Origin: Chlorops oryzae
Taxonomy: Eukaryota > Arthropoda > Insecta > Diptera > Chloropidae
Assembly (NCBI GenBank): GCA_020466095.1
Contig: CM035806.1
Span: forward strand, 149,301,667 to 149,365,666
Length of the DNA: 64,000 nucleotides
Reading direction: 5' to 3'
Part shown: positions 12,498 to 23,718 of the stretch, in pieces
How the letters are laid out: each line of letters begins with the position of its first letter
Numbering within the stretch: the first letter of the stretch is position 1
The notes under the pieces: generated by a model
The model's input: only the letters and a program-made list of their open reading frames with translations
Database searches by the model: none
Told to the model about the DNA's origin: nothing
Position numbers and translations under genes: made by a program

Positions 12498-13138
12498 CAC
12501 TGAGAAAAATTTATGCATAAAAAATGAATTTAAAAAAATCAATAATTTTTTCAGTGTATTCTATTCCTCATATTTTTATTTCAAAAAATTCATTAAAATC
12601 AATTGATTGCTCCTTGAGGCACTTAAAAAAAACGTTAGTGAATAAAGATGCTCTTAACCCATTAACGCCTAGTAATATCGTTTGAGAACTCTGATTTTCT
12701 GGAAAACCATTAAATTCAAATACTGTTACCGGATATACCGATTACCGGTTATAACGATGGATTTTTGCTGGTTTCGACATCGTTATAACCGATTTTTACT
12801 GTATAAATAAAACAAAAAAAGTAAAGGTTTTTATTTTGATCTGTGGGCGTTAAGAGATCTACAAAAATTATTCTCAGAGTAGGTAGGTAGGTAGGTTGAA
12901 GTGGCTGCCACTTAGGCCGTTAATCGGCCCATTGTGATACCAAGGAGGTTTTCTTGTGTTTGTGTGAGTGTATATGTCTTTTTATGTAGTGTGCCCCTAA
13001 CATGCGATTTTTGAAAAACCAGTGCTAGGCTTGGAACATTACACTCCGTTTCGCCTATGCCGGGAATCGAACCTCGGACCCTGGGATCAAGAGCATAGCA
13101 CGCATCCCGTACGCTATCCCAGAGCCACATTCTCAGAG
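12498..13138. mobile_element. Mariner-like MITE (family M2), split by a SINE
   Basis: The left end is TA then CACTGAGAAAAATTT. The right end, inverted, reads CTCTGAGAATAATTTTT then GTAGATCTCTTAA. The same inner block occurs in the 198-bp copy at 16,799. A SINE inserted exactly at the right terminus duplicated that end, which now appears at 12,870-12,881 and again at 13,129-13,140. Without the SINE the MITE is about 382 bp. The TA flanks suggest the Tc1/mariner group. Confidence 0.6.
12882..13128 (-). repeat. tRNA-derived SINE with (CCTA)n tail
   Basis: On the minus strand the element begins GTGGCTCTGGGATAGCGTAC. It has a tRNA-like box A region and a perfect box B (GGTTCGATTCC), then a non-tRNA body, and ends in a CCTA tetranucleotide tail. 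It is flanked by a perfect 12-bp duplication, attctcagagta, at 12,870-12,881 and 13,129-13,140. The 247-bp length, pol III head, short-repeat tail and duplication together define a SINE moved by LINE machinery. It is not an intact tRNA gene. Confidence 0.9.
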
Positions 13139-13140
13139 TA

Positions 13141-13615
13141 ATTAACCCTGTAACAGGCCAAATTTAAATTGATAAAAACACAAGTCCAAACAGATTTTTA
13201 AACTTATTTAACATTGAGGAGCTCAAAAAAGAATATCCCGCACACTATTATTTTCCTTTATAGAGCAGTCAGTAGGAAGAAAAGGCTTTTAAAGCCGTGG
13301 TTACACTTTTGAATTTAATTGAAATCGATCTTTGGAGAAAATCAGCTATTTTGAATGTGGACCTTGAGGACCACATTCCGGTTAGAGGGTTAAAAAAAAA
13401 AAAAAAAATTTACTCCTTTTTTCAAAAACTCGCTTGAATAAAAATTTTTTTAGTACTTATTGTTTTCGTCCTTAGAAGGCCGAAGTCTATAAGAAAAGTG
13501 TTCTGTGAAAAGAGATCTGAGAAAAAACGATGTAAGCCAGTGTTATTAATATCAGTACGATTTGCGTAACAAAACACGCAAACATATTCCATTTTATTTT
13601 TTGTAGCTGCTCCCT
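13141..13615. other. Intergenic, nothing recognised
   Basis: AT-rich, with a 16-bp poly-A at about 13,393. No feature supported. Confidence 0.5.
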
Positions 13616-14412
13616 CCCAGCCAACCATATGCGGAGCGCTCCGAAACAAAAGTTTTAAAGGACTCCCACCTAGACACCTTGAAGGATTGTTTTCGGAGCG
13701 CTCCGAAGTAGGAGTGTAAAAGGACTCCCACTTGGACTCCTTGAAGGAGCGATTTCGGAGTGCTCCGGCAATGGGCTCCTCAAGAGCACCGTCAAGGAGC
13801 GTTCAGAGAGTCATGGTTTAAATTTGAATTATCTAGTGGGAATGGTTTTTTTCATTCTTTATGGTTTGCAACTTTATGCAACTTATGGTGATGTATGTAT
13901 CTTTACGGGAATTTCCCTTAACGAAATGGAATACTGATTTAGGGGAAAAAACGTTTTTGGGTAACTTTTAGAAACTAACATTTTATAATGTCCTAAGCAA
14001 AAGTAGTTGATAAAAATAATAAGAAATATTTTTTTGGAATGCCTTAGAAATTTTTAAAAAGGAAAATGGTTGTTTTTTTAATATTTCTCAATGTACAGGA
14101 AAACAAGCAATCCTAAAACACTCCTCCTGGTTTATCTTTGGATTAATTTAGGAGTCCTTTTTTTTATAAATTTTAGGCTAATAGAGGAGTCCTCACGGAA
14201 TCCTTGCGGTTTATCTGAAGGAGCATTTTAGGACGCCGAAAACGCTCCTTTTAGGAGTCCGCAGGGCACACTTTTTTCATACGTTTTGAAAAGGCCCTTT
14301 TCTCCCGCAAACACGCTCATTTAGGATCCTTTTAGGAGGCTCCTTAGGAGTGCAAACGCACCGCATTGGGAGTCCTAAAGGTGCACCGTGCGGACTCCAA
14401 TGGTTGGCTCGG
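13616..14412. mobile_element. CCCAGC-terminal element A
   Basis: The left end is CCCAGCCAACCATATGCGGA. The inverted right end is CCGAGCCAACCATTGG, with one mismatch in the first 12. The interior is filled with both orientations of GGAGTCC/GGACTCC and aaggagc words. There is no coding frame. It shares its termini and its subrepeat design with the elements at 18.66, 19.68, 23.72 and 52.30 kb. No clear target duplication. Confidence 0.65.
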
Positions 14413-14539
14413 TATGTGCTTGTATTTCTCTAATGTGTTGGTTCCACAAAGTGTTCGTCTTTATTCGTTTCCTATTAAGTTGTTCGAACCGTACAAATGA
14501 AGGCAGTGCTTGGAGCAAACGGATTGGCATGAATAGGGC

Positions 14540-14798
14540 GGGCAACAGAAAATATTTGAATTCAACGCCTAAATGTATGCATTTGAATATTTTAAAACCA
14601 ATTAATATCATTTTAAGCCTTTATAAATGGATCTAAACTAAGGCTTTAAACATATCAGCAGATCTCTCAAATCCCTTTCTTTAAGATGTGATGAAATGGT
14701 CAAACCTATAAGAATGGACAGAATTATCACTGTCGGAAATCTTCGGAATATTAACATGCATACATTTGGGTGCTGAATTGAATTATTTTCTGTTGCCC
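14540..14798 (-). mobile_element. MITE family M1, complete copy
   Basis: A 259-bp element with inverted ends GGGCAACAGAAAATATTT / ttattttctgttgccc, followed by TA on the right. It is the reverse complement of the 259-bp copy at 26,132-26,390, including the inner 'catatcagcagatctctcaa' block. It has no coding content. The TA flank suggests Tc1/mariner or a similar transposase in trans. Confidence 0.8.
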
Positions 14799-16798
14799 TA
14801 GTCATGAAATACTCGTCAAACTCGATCAGTGCTTAAGGTTTCTAACATATCCGGGTCCCAGTGAAACAGGTTTCAATCTACGTGCCTATTTTGTACTGAA
14901 AAAAACTTTTTTTTCATCTTTTAGCGAAAGGATTTTTTTCTTCTAAAAACTGCAATCCGGATTCTACAAGTAGGCATGAATCGATCGGTCCGGAAACAAC
15001 TCGTTCCAATACTCCGATAAAATTGTTTTGTTTTTTTCGCATTAAGTTTTCATATTCAAATCCAATCAAATCAAATGGGGTATAAGGGTTAAGACTGTTT
15101 TTTTTTTTTTTTTTTTGAATTTGTTTCGACGGCATATACCTAGTTATATTTTATGTGAATTAATATTCGCAATTTGGCTTGAGGGATGTTCTCTAATTTC
15201 TGACATCGTAGAATATTTTAACGCGTTCAAGTCGCTCTCAATTTCCCGTGCTCCTCTTCTCTTGTAATTTATTTTTTATATTTTTTTTTTTTTTTTTATT
15301 CTCTTTATTGTTATGCTAACTGGAAACGCTCGCTCGACAAAAAGGATTAGGGTTGTTCGCGCGTGCACGATTTTAAAATTGATCCTATGCTGAGATTGTA
15401 AAAGGCGATATGTCCACAGAGAAGGCTTATCCCGAGTAAAACATTTTAAAATCATGTCTCTTCTCAAATCATAAAATTAAGCGTAAGTTGCAAATAAATA
15501 ACACAGCAAAACAAAGAAGAGGAGAGATAAAAAAAAAAACCAAAACAAAACAAAATAAATAAAAAAATAAAATAAAATAAAATGTCTGGGAAAATTCACT
15601 TCGCGATAAGTGAAGTTGCGGTCTGCGGTGTATGGCACGCGTTCATCCAATGCTTCAATGGCTTCTGCTCAATGGCTTGGCTCTGCTCGCGCTCGGCTCT
15701 TCGTTTCGGTCGGCTTTAGTGCTTGGCACTAAACTGATTGTAAACTCAATTTGCAAAAGAGCCTTAATGGCCTTTTCATTATTTTCCAACGCATTCGTTG
15801 TTCTTGCTGTTGTTGTTGCTGTTGTATTCGTCGAGCTGATTACATGCATTTTACACGCATTGACGCGCACAATTTAGCACCAAATGCACGAGAACACAGC
15901 ACAGCACAGCACGGCACGGCACGACACAACACGATGCGATGCCAAGCCATACGATAGGATATGACGACACTAAGCTCTACTCTCCAGAGTCACATCACGT
16001 GATTAAGTTAAATGGGGTTGCATTGGAATTGTTTGCCGAACAAATGATAGTGACACGCTGCGGTCAGGTTTGCTATGGTTGCTTTTTTTTTTGTTTTTTG
16101 TGGGGGAAGACGAAGGGGACGGACGGACAAACACTGCGAAGAGCATCTTTCAACTTAGCCACGTGCACGTGCCTAATGATCACGTGGCGGCAATACACAA
16201 ACCCACAACAAACAAATACAATAGCAAGCATGACAACAACGAAAATCCGACCAATCGAATAATGAGCTGATGGTGACACAAAAAAAAAAAATAGAATTCG
16301 GAAACTGTTGACTTGTCATTTGTAGCAATGCATCGGAAAGTTGAAGGTGAAGAGTAAGAAAATATTTTTTTTAAAATGTCCCAAATTTTTGGGACAAAAA
16401 TATTCTAATTGTCACCATGTAACAAGATTTCTTCACTTGACAGTAAAAATTTAAACCCTTTTCATTCAATAATAGAGGAAAATTGGGCTTTCACATAGAT
16501 CACAGAGACGGACAGATTCTTTAATTTTTGTGACAAAGAATCTGAGAATAACAGTTTAAGCTATCAAAGTAAGCGACATGAATATAGTATCTTTATGATA
16601 AAAATTCAATTCACTTTAAGTTTGAGCTGTTTACATCATTATAAAAGAATTATTTTGGAGTGTCCCAAAAATTGTGACAGCAAAAATATGTTTTTAAAAG
16701 TTTAATTTCTCAGAAATTAGCTAAGATATAAAGACTAAATAAACGGTGACAAATTGTTATAAAACAAGGAACTAAAAACGTTTTTTTTTTAATTATTA
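14799..16798. other. Intergenic, nothing recognised
   Basis: CAGCA/CGGCA pentamer runs lie at 15,896-15,935. A near-perfect palindrome gtcccaaatttttgggac lies at 16,378-16,395. From 16.26 to 17.12 kb there are many gtgaca/tgtcac words on both strands. The antisense pair of open frames at 15.63-15.88 kb has no known motif. Confidence 0.45.
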
Positions 16799-16996
16799 CA
16801 CTGAGAAAAATTTTGTAAAAAAGAAAACAAAAATTAAATTATTATTTCAGTGTATTCGAGATTTTGTGTCACTTTCTGGTTGACTTTTAAAAATACCTTT
16901 CAGCATTATTTTTCATAAAAAAAAACCTTAAGATATTTATAAAAACCTAACTGGATATAGGTGCTCTTAAGAGATCTACTTAAATGTTTCTCAGTG
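16799..16996. mobile_element. Mariner-like MITE (family M2), complete copy
   Basis: A 198-bp element with TA|CACTGAGAAA at the left and TTTCTCAGTG|TA at the right. The ends are perfect 10-bp inverted repeats and TA is duplicated. The inner right part, ctcttaagagatctac, is shared with the 12.5-kb copy. Confidence 0.8.
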
Positions 16997-17189
16997 TACA
17001 GACAACAATAAAAGTTTCAGTTACCATATTAAAATGAAGTCAAAGATAACCGATAAACTTGAAACATATTTAAATTTCTTTGTTTGTCACAAAACCGCAT
17101 TAAATATTTTGTGACAAATGTAATAAGTTGATCGTAAGCTTTTAAAATTATAATTTCCATGTTGGAAAAGTTAAAACATTCCGAAAAAT

Positions 17190-17425
17190 AGAAATAGAAA
17201 GAGAGGAGAGAGAGAGAGAGAGAGAGAGGGGAGGGAGATAGAGAGAAAGATGAGAGAGAAAGATGGAGAGAAAGATGGAGAGAAAGATAGAGAGAAAGAT
17301 AGAGAGATATATAGAGAGAAAGATGAAGAGAAAGATGAAGAGAAAGATAGAGCGAGGTTGGGAGAAAAGTATTGAGAAAGAGGGAAAGAGGAAAAGAGAT
17401 AGAAAGAAGCAAAAAAAAAAAAAAA
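17190..17425. repeat. GA-rich purine tract
   Basis: Imperfect GAGA / GAGAGAAAGATG repeats with purines on the plus strand, ending in poly-A at about 17,411-17,427. Confidence 0.95.
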
Positions 17426-17520
17426 AAGAAAACGCAAACTCACGCAGCGAAATGATGTCACAAAAATCCGTTTAATCCGTAAATTATCATAAACAAATTA
17501 AACAAATTCGTGACGTGTCA

Positions 17521-17868
17521 TTTTGCTCCATTACCCACAGAGTCAGTGCGAGAACGGTGATGACGAGGCGCTGAACAGGGACAGAGAAGTGGGGACGTGG
17601 TCGTCGTCGACACGCTTAACAACATTCGGCGGCGCGACGTGAAGTCAGTGAACAAAACTGGGACTATTCGCGCGTTAATCCAACCACAGAAATAACAACA
17701 CGACGCCAAGGCGTGCGTATTGCGTACAAGTGGGTGTCTGAGTGGGCGATATCCGATTAAAATGATCACTACAATCGCCCCAATCCGGCTCGCCAGAAGA
17801 AGAAGAAGAAGAAGAACAACAACAACAACAACAACAAAAACATTAATAAGAAAACACAACGCCGAACG
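17521..17868 (+). promoter_or_regulatory. Putative 5' leader of a secreted-protein exon
   Basis: This stretch is GC-rich compared with its neighbours. It has two Inr-like TCAGTG sites (17,543 and 17,645), a GAAGAAGAA run and an ACA/CAA trinucleotide run just before the candidate start codon, which are common in fly 5' leaders. No TATA box or matched DPE was found. The call rests on composition and on the signal peptide that follows. Confidence 0.35.
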
Positions 17869-18024
17869 ATGTTGACCGAGAGGCTTGCCTGTTGGCTGTT
17901 AGCATTGGCTCTCGCCATCACTGTATCACAGTCGTCAGAGTGGCACAATGGTGGTGTCTCGAAAGGACTCAAGCGACGAAATAAAAGGAAATTTCCCGCT
18001 GGGAATACAAGGAGTCGGCCTTAA
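17869..18024 (+). CDS. Short ORF with signal peptide (possible first exon)
   Basis: A 51-residue frame starting MLTERLACWLLALALAITVS. It has a short polar N-terminus, a hydrophobic core at residues 6-19 and a likely cleavage site near Ser20-Ser23. This is a textbook secretion signal. It is followed by a small polar stretch (SEWHNGGVSKG) and a basic patch (LKRRNKRK). The frame then runs into aatttcccgctggg, the terminus of the CCCAGC element family, and stops. It may therefore be a first coding exon whose true donor lies inside or just before this point, or an exon truncated by an element. The candidate donors (GTGGTG at 17,951, GTAATT just after the stop) are weak. The protein family is not recognised. 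Confidence 0.35.
   Translation: MLTERLACWLLALALAITVSQSSEWHNGGVSKGLKRRNKRKFPAGNTRSRP
17988..18003. repeat. Orphan CCCAGC-family terminus
   Basis: ggaaatttcccgctggg is the right-hand terminus seen in element B (19.2 kb), here without a partner. It overlaps the 3' end of the signal-peptide frame. Confidence 0.5.
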
Positions 18025-18655
18025 AGTAATTTGTTTGCCCTGACGGCATGTCAAGCAGATTGGATTGAATGGGCTTTCGGTTAGAGAAGATTAGAGTAGA
18101 GATGAGTGAGGAGCAGTGGGTGAGCAAAGTGTTCAGCTTGCGTTCAGTTTGGGCAGGTATTGGTTCGCTTATACGGGGGGAGGGGGTGGAGGAATCAGTG
18201 TACGATGCTGCAATTGATATTGTGACAGTGCAAAAAGGGGTTAGCTAAGCTATTAGCGAAGAGATGGGTGATGGAGAATTCATTTGATTTCGTGAATAAA
18301 ATCACAGCAAATAATGACAATTATAAGCCAATGAAATGATTGAAGCAAAAGGAATTGCAATCTGAAATTATTTTTTTAATTTAATGAGATAGATGTTCTA
18401 GCAAAAGATTGTCTCTGTCGCTCTAATTTTTAAACACTCTCGCATATACATAAGTGTGCATACCTACACGAATGGTCGTCTCCTCGCAATTGATCTTCCT
18501 GAATGGGGTATCGCAAACTTCATATAAAAAATGGGAAATCATAGGTCAAGAAATAATTCTCGAAGACGATTTCTGCACTCAATGCTGATTTCTTGGTAAA
18601 ATTTTAGGGTGTGGCATCACAGTTCAGTGCTATAAATATGTGAAAATTATATAAC
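18025..18655. other. Nothing recognised
   Basis: No feature supported. A gggggga-rich patch lies near 18,175-18,190. Confidence 0.5.
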
Positions 18656-19208
18656 CCCAGCGGGAAATGTCCCGCGGACATCCCCGATGATGTCCTAGTG
18701 ACTTCGGAGCCGGAATGCATGCTATTTCCGGTGACACTTTGTATGACATTTACACAGGAGCTGACAGGGACTTCAGCGGTGACATTGTCATGCTAAGGTG
18801 TGCGATGGCGAAAAAAGCATTTGCGAGCGGCACATTGCTCTTTTCTCTCTAAATGTCAATTTATATTTAAAGAAACCAGTTTGATAATTCTCTTCTTTGC
18901 CCTCTCTTTGGATATTTCGCAATTTTTAAAAAACCTATTTTTAACAATTTTTGTTCGCCTCAGCCAGGGATTGAACCCGCGATCTTCGGATTCTGATCTG
19001 AGCACTCATCATCTACGCCACTGCATGCTAACGTTCAACTGACGCTAAAACCTTATTTAAATTTCAGTAGCCAATGAGAGTCAAGCACATGAACAGCATC
19101 CCTCCACGATGACATGTCCTCCAAGATGTCATGCATGACAATGTCACCTATATGTCATCGATGACATCATTGGTGACTTTGTCATGCAGGAGATAATTTC
19201 CCGCTGGG
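18656..19208. mobile_element. CCCAGC-terminal element B
   Basis: A 553-bp element with perfect 13-bp inverted ends, CCCAGCGGGAAAT and ATTTCCCGCTGGG. It is flanked by the dinucleotide AC on both sides. Terminal regions on both sides are rich in gatgtcat/atgacat words. A tRNA-like segment lies inside. There is no coding frame. Confidence 0.8.
18955..19033 (-). repeat. tRNA-like SINE head inside element B
   Basis: On the minus strand, TGGCGTAGATG (box A type) is followed about 35 bp later by GGGTTCAATCCC (box B), then gaggcga and an A/T-rich stretch. The spacing is that of a tRNA-derived pol III promoter. The segment does not read as an intact tRNA. The 'gaggcga' link is shared with the SINE-like sequence at 61.4 kb. 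Confidence 0.55.
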
Positions 19209-19677
19209 ACTGACAATGTCTGTCAGTGTAGTGTGAAGTCTATAGATTTCACACTACAATGAAAAAAGTCTTTGTTGGGGTGACACACTGCAATTGATTT
19301 GGACGGATTTCTATTGCGGACTTCTATAAAATAGCTGGATAATTGAAAACAAAAACAACAACAAACAATGAATGCTTTTTGTAAGCATTTACCCTCGATC
19401 TTATCTCAAAAGAAAATAATCATCCAAGAAAATTTTCTATGTGTATTCATTTCATTTCATTTCATTTCAGTTCTTTTCATGCATTTCGGATAAATCACAT
19501 GAAATTTGCAATTTAAAAAGCTGATTTCCGATAAAATAATCGATATTTTGTTAAATTTTGAGCAGCGTTCCCATATCAATCTCAGAAGTCCGTAATAAAT
19601 CCTCCCTTTCAATGTAGTGCGAAGTCTACAATAAGTCTATGTTGTCTAAGGTAGATTTTTGAGAAATACCTATGTGT
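19209..19677. other. Spacer with a short hairpin
   Basis: An imperfect palindrome at about 19,228-19,257 (gtagtgtgaagtctatag / atagatttcacactac). TTCAT pentamer repeats at 19,447-19,472. No gene. Confidence 0.55.
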
Positions 19678-20479
19678 CCCAGCCGGAAATTTCACTACTT
19701 CTGCAGTACTTCCGAAGTGGTGAAAATTCACGCTGCGAGTACTCGCATTACTAACCCTTACTTCTAATGAAGTTTGTTCGGACATGGCCGCTATTTTCAG
19801 TACTTCAAAATTCATGTGTTATTCATTTGGTAAAGGAGTGTAGGACCTTGGTCCGCATGAAAACTTCATTTGGGAAAAGAGCACGTGCTGGTTGGCTTAA
19901 GAAGGATCCAACGTGCATGATTATTTCATTTGAAAATAGAGTATATAATCCTAATACAAATGAAAGTTTCATTTGAAATAAGTTTACAGCTACTGGGATC
20001 TGGGAGGTAAAGAAAGATACATATTTTTTTTTAAATTTTAAAATGTTTTATTTCCATGTCTGTTAAAAGTACTTCATTGACTATGTTATAATATAACGCT
20101 AGCTCATAGTGTTGATCAACAATAACATAAAACATTACCGATTCCATCACAATTTTTTAGTTTTAAATGCACTTGGATGAAAAGCAGAAGTGAATGAAAT
20201 TTGCTCAAAAAATGTGTAAATCATAGCAGAAAATTTGAAATATGCAAAACACTGTTTTTTATGAAAATTGCATAAGATATTTATTGGAAAAAGGAGTAAT
20301 CAACCCTTTTTCAAATGAAAATTTCGTTTGAAGAAGGATCTCTTGTAACGAGCTCTTGCTTCCATGAAATTTTCACTACAAAACCATTCGACACAGCACC
20401 AATTGGTCTCTTTACAAATGCATTCTTCCATACTTCTGCATCGATGATTTTGTCATGCATGCGATAAAGTCCGGCTGGG
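19678..20479. mobile_element. CCCAGC-terminal element C
   Basis: An 802-bp element with ends CCCAGCCGGAAATTT and AAAGTCCGGCTGGG (10-bp perfect inverted repeat). It is flanked by GTGT on both sides. The interior repeats forms of atgaaaNtttcattt at least six times. No real coding frame. Confidence 0.75.
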
Positions 20480-23386
20480 GTGTAACCTAGACTTCACACC
20501 ATCATTGTGTAAAATACCTATGTCTGTCAGTGCTAGAAGGTAGATTTTTTGAGAAATATGTACCTATCTATGTCACCTAGCTTTCACAAAATCATAGTGT
20601 GAAATACCTTTGTCTGTCAATAGTATTAGTTATTTCTTGAGGAGATTTTGTCAAAGGTGATGAGTCGGATTAAAATATTCAAACATTTCGATCGATTTGT
20701 AGTTATTTATAACAGAGGGAAGAAAAGAAAAAAAACCCTGAAGATCCCTGAAGGAGATTAATTGAAGAAAAGAAAAAACCCTCAAGTAATACAGGGTGTC
20801 ACGTACCGAAGTGCTTTTCTTGACAAGATTTGTAGAGGGGATCATCCTATCAGACAAGGGGGTCTAAATTGTTACCCTGAGCAGAAATAAACTTATACAA
20901 GTTTTAAAAAAATATAAAATTATACACCGAAATGTTGAACTTCAGAATAAAAGTTTTAATACAGTTTAACAGCTAAAACATTTATTTTCTTATAAATTTT
21001 TTTAAGGGAATTAAATTCAGCCTAAATGTCGTAAGCATATAGTAACATAGGGGACACTTACAACAACAACCGAATTCCGTGGTGAACTAGTGATGCTATA
21101 ATTTTTTGAGTATTCACTCAATTTTGTAACTAAACATACTTGCGTTGAAATTTTTTATTGTTTTCTTTTTAATGTAAAACTTTTTAAGGTTTTTATGGTA
21201 GTTTAAGCTATTCTGTACCCTTTTCTTTCAGAAGAGATCCAAAAATATATAGTTTATGCATTTTATTTATCATGATATGTAATAAGTACTTGAGCCACTA
21301 ATTATGTATCGAGCAATTTTATTTATGATATCACTGAATATTTCATATCAACCACAGAAGTGGTGGAATTCAAACTTTTTGAGATTCGGTCATATTCGAC
21401 GCATGAGGACTCTGCATTAGCGTTCCTCAATAATATGAGCAAAATTTTATCTAATTATTTTTAATTGTATAAAAATAAAATATTTTGCTGAAAAATACAA
21501 ATGAGTTCTTAGGAAAAACCATTGATTAACACTTATATATATCTGATTTTTAACAAAAATTTTAGTTCATGTTACAAGATTATAAAATATTTGTTAGACC
21601 GGAACCGGAATTTTCAGGGGGCGTGCTACGTTTTTGATTTTTCCATAAGAATGCATGCACAGGGGGCCTACTTCAATTCAACACACACGTTTTTTGCCAA
21701 GTGCCATCTATAGTACTATATGGGGGAGCATTTGTGCAAAATCGGAGCATATGCATACGTGTACATTTTGTTAGTGTAAAGAGCAAAAAAGCACAAATAT
21801 TTTGCTCATGCTCAAATGCACGGCCAAATGCACTGGATAGTGAATACCGCTATTGTGTAAGTATAGAAATTAATAAAAAGGTGAAATAATACCTACAATC
21901 TCAGTCTTAATCTTTTATAAAATTTGATAGGAGCTCAAAGGTATGAATGCAGAGTTAAAGTTGAAAATTTATTTTTTCTTTGACATAAGTTTGTTTTCTG
22001 TTATTAAGTGTGTATTTAGATTTGTGTACAACCAGCCAATGAGGTCAAAATTAAAAATATTTAAAAATTTAAGTCGATTCGAATAACTACCAAAAGAATC
22101 GAGCCAACATCGTGTACTAATATGGATTTACCCAAGAAAAAGTTTTTTTTTTTCCGAAAAATGAATTCAAAAGACGTTAAAGGTTCACAAAACTAGTACC
22201 ATACCCTATTCATGACCACATGCCCACATTATTTTAGAAAATATTATAACGATATTTTTCGTAGGGAAAAACGTAATTTTTTTTTTGCTGCGTAAAGAAT
22301 TTTAGGGAATTTTTTTGTAGTTTGTAGGGAATTTTTATTTTTTTTCTTCTGGCAGCACTAGGCACCCTCAAGTACGATAAATTTGATAAAAATCTGAAGC
22401 ATACTTTTAGGAAACAAGATTTACTTATTTAACATAATTCAAATGGATTTTTATTTAGTCCAAAACGTTTTCTTTTGAATGAGTAAATCGCGGCAAATAA
22501 ATAGCCTTATGACAGGACAATAAAATGATAAGCACATTTATATCAATTTCTATAAAGAAATAAAACCGAAAAAACAGGAACGCTGTCCAACCGATCTGAT
22601 GTGGGGCCCATCACAACACATTCGAGTGGAAATCAATTATTGCGAAGCAACAAAGCGTTGCTCAATAAAAATAGAAATAAAAATAGAAATAAAAATAAAA
22701 ATAAAAATAATAAAAATCGCCGATTATGCAAAACCACCTTTACGAGCGGAACTCAAAAATCATATAAGCATATTCTTATGGTAATTGTAGGTGTATGCGT
22801 GCGTTCGTGTGTGCGTTTGAACCCACGTCTGTCTTTGTGAATGAATGAATAAAAAAAATAAAAAACGAGACGGTTGCCTCGGCTTTTTATTTTTCATGTC
22901 AAAAGGTTTGAATGTGCCCCCCGCCTCAAGAAACACTTGTTTGGGCACATGTTCACTGAGGCGTTTGTCTCGACATGTTACTGTGTATTTGTGTGTGTGC
23001 ATGTGCGTGTGTATGAGTGTAGCATTGTGCCGCATTGAAAGATGATTCCTTGATTTTTATGCCCAATACAAATAGGGCTACTTGACTTTTATGGATTTTT
23101 ATTTTAATGTTGCGAACAGGTTGCGATTTTCAAACCCATCGTATGGAGCAAAAAAAAAAAAAAAACAAGGGGATCATCGCGGTGTGATACTGACTGAGGT
23201 GGAGTGCGGGGAGCGGGGAGGAAGAGCCAGAAAGCAACATACAGTTGAGTCCAATACAATATAGACATTTTATGTATTTGTATTGCTGGTCATAAACCTT
23301 ATGAGTGGTAATAGTGAGAGTTGTTGCTTCTGCTTCCACTGAAGAAGCGCCTTATAAAGGCCAATCCAATGTATAAGATTTGAATT
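20480..23386. other. Intergenic, nothing recognised as a gene
   Basis: AT-rich DNA. Near 20,530-20,600 a short block ('gtagattttttgagaaata', 'cacaaaatcatagtgtgaaatacc') echoes the left flank of element C. At 21,720-21,870 a stretch with cataaatgc-type inverted words (agcatttgtgc, gctcaaatgcac) resembles the ends of the 0.87-kb repeat at 26 and 29 kb. An (AAAAAT)n run lies at 22,667-22,712. No exon with flanking splice sites and motif was found. Confidence 0.45.
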
Positions 23387-23404
23387 GGGTGGGGTGGGGT
23401 GGGG
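23387..23404 (+). repeat. G-quadruplex motif
   Basis: GGGTGGGGTGGGGTGGGG: four G-runs separated by single T residues, the tightest class of G4-forming sequence. Confidence 0.85.
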
Positions 23405-23718
23405 TTTGGTAGGGGGTACACGTCCTCACGACGTCTTGAATGAGAATTCAGCGATTTTTATAGCCGTACAAATCTATAATAATTTTTATAGCTAAATTCG
23501 CGTTATGCACCGCACACAAGGACAAATCAGCTCTCATTTCGATATTTTTGACGTACATCAACATCATGTCACGTCTCGTCCGCTTTTGCAATATTTTTTC
23601 TTTCTACTTTCTCTGTCTTTTGAAGCTCTACATCACATCTACCCCTAACACACACACACACACTAACTGATATGTATATACAATATGTATTCAATATATA
23701 TGGATGTATATATTACTA

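Noticed and set aside
12912..13130. 72-codon minus-strand frame
   Set aside because: It lies wholly inside the SINE; the tRNA head and tail explain the sequence.
15632..15877. 81-codon hydrophobic frame, LLLNGLALLALGSSFRS-type
   Set aside because: An antisense frame of similar length overlaps it, with no family match. The signal-like start could be chance in a GCT/TTG-rich stretch.
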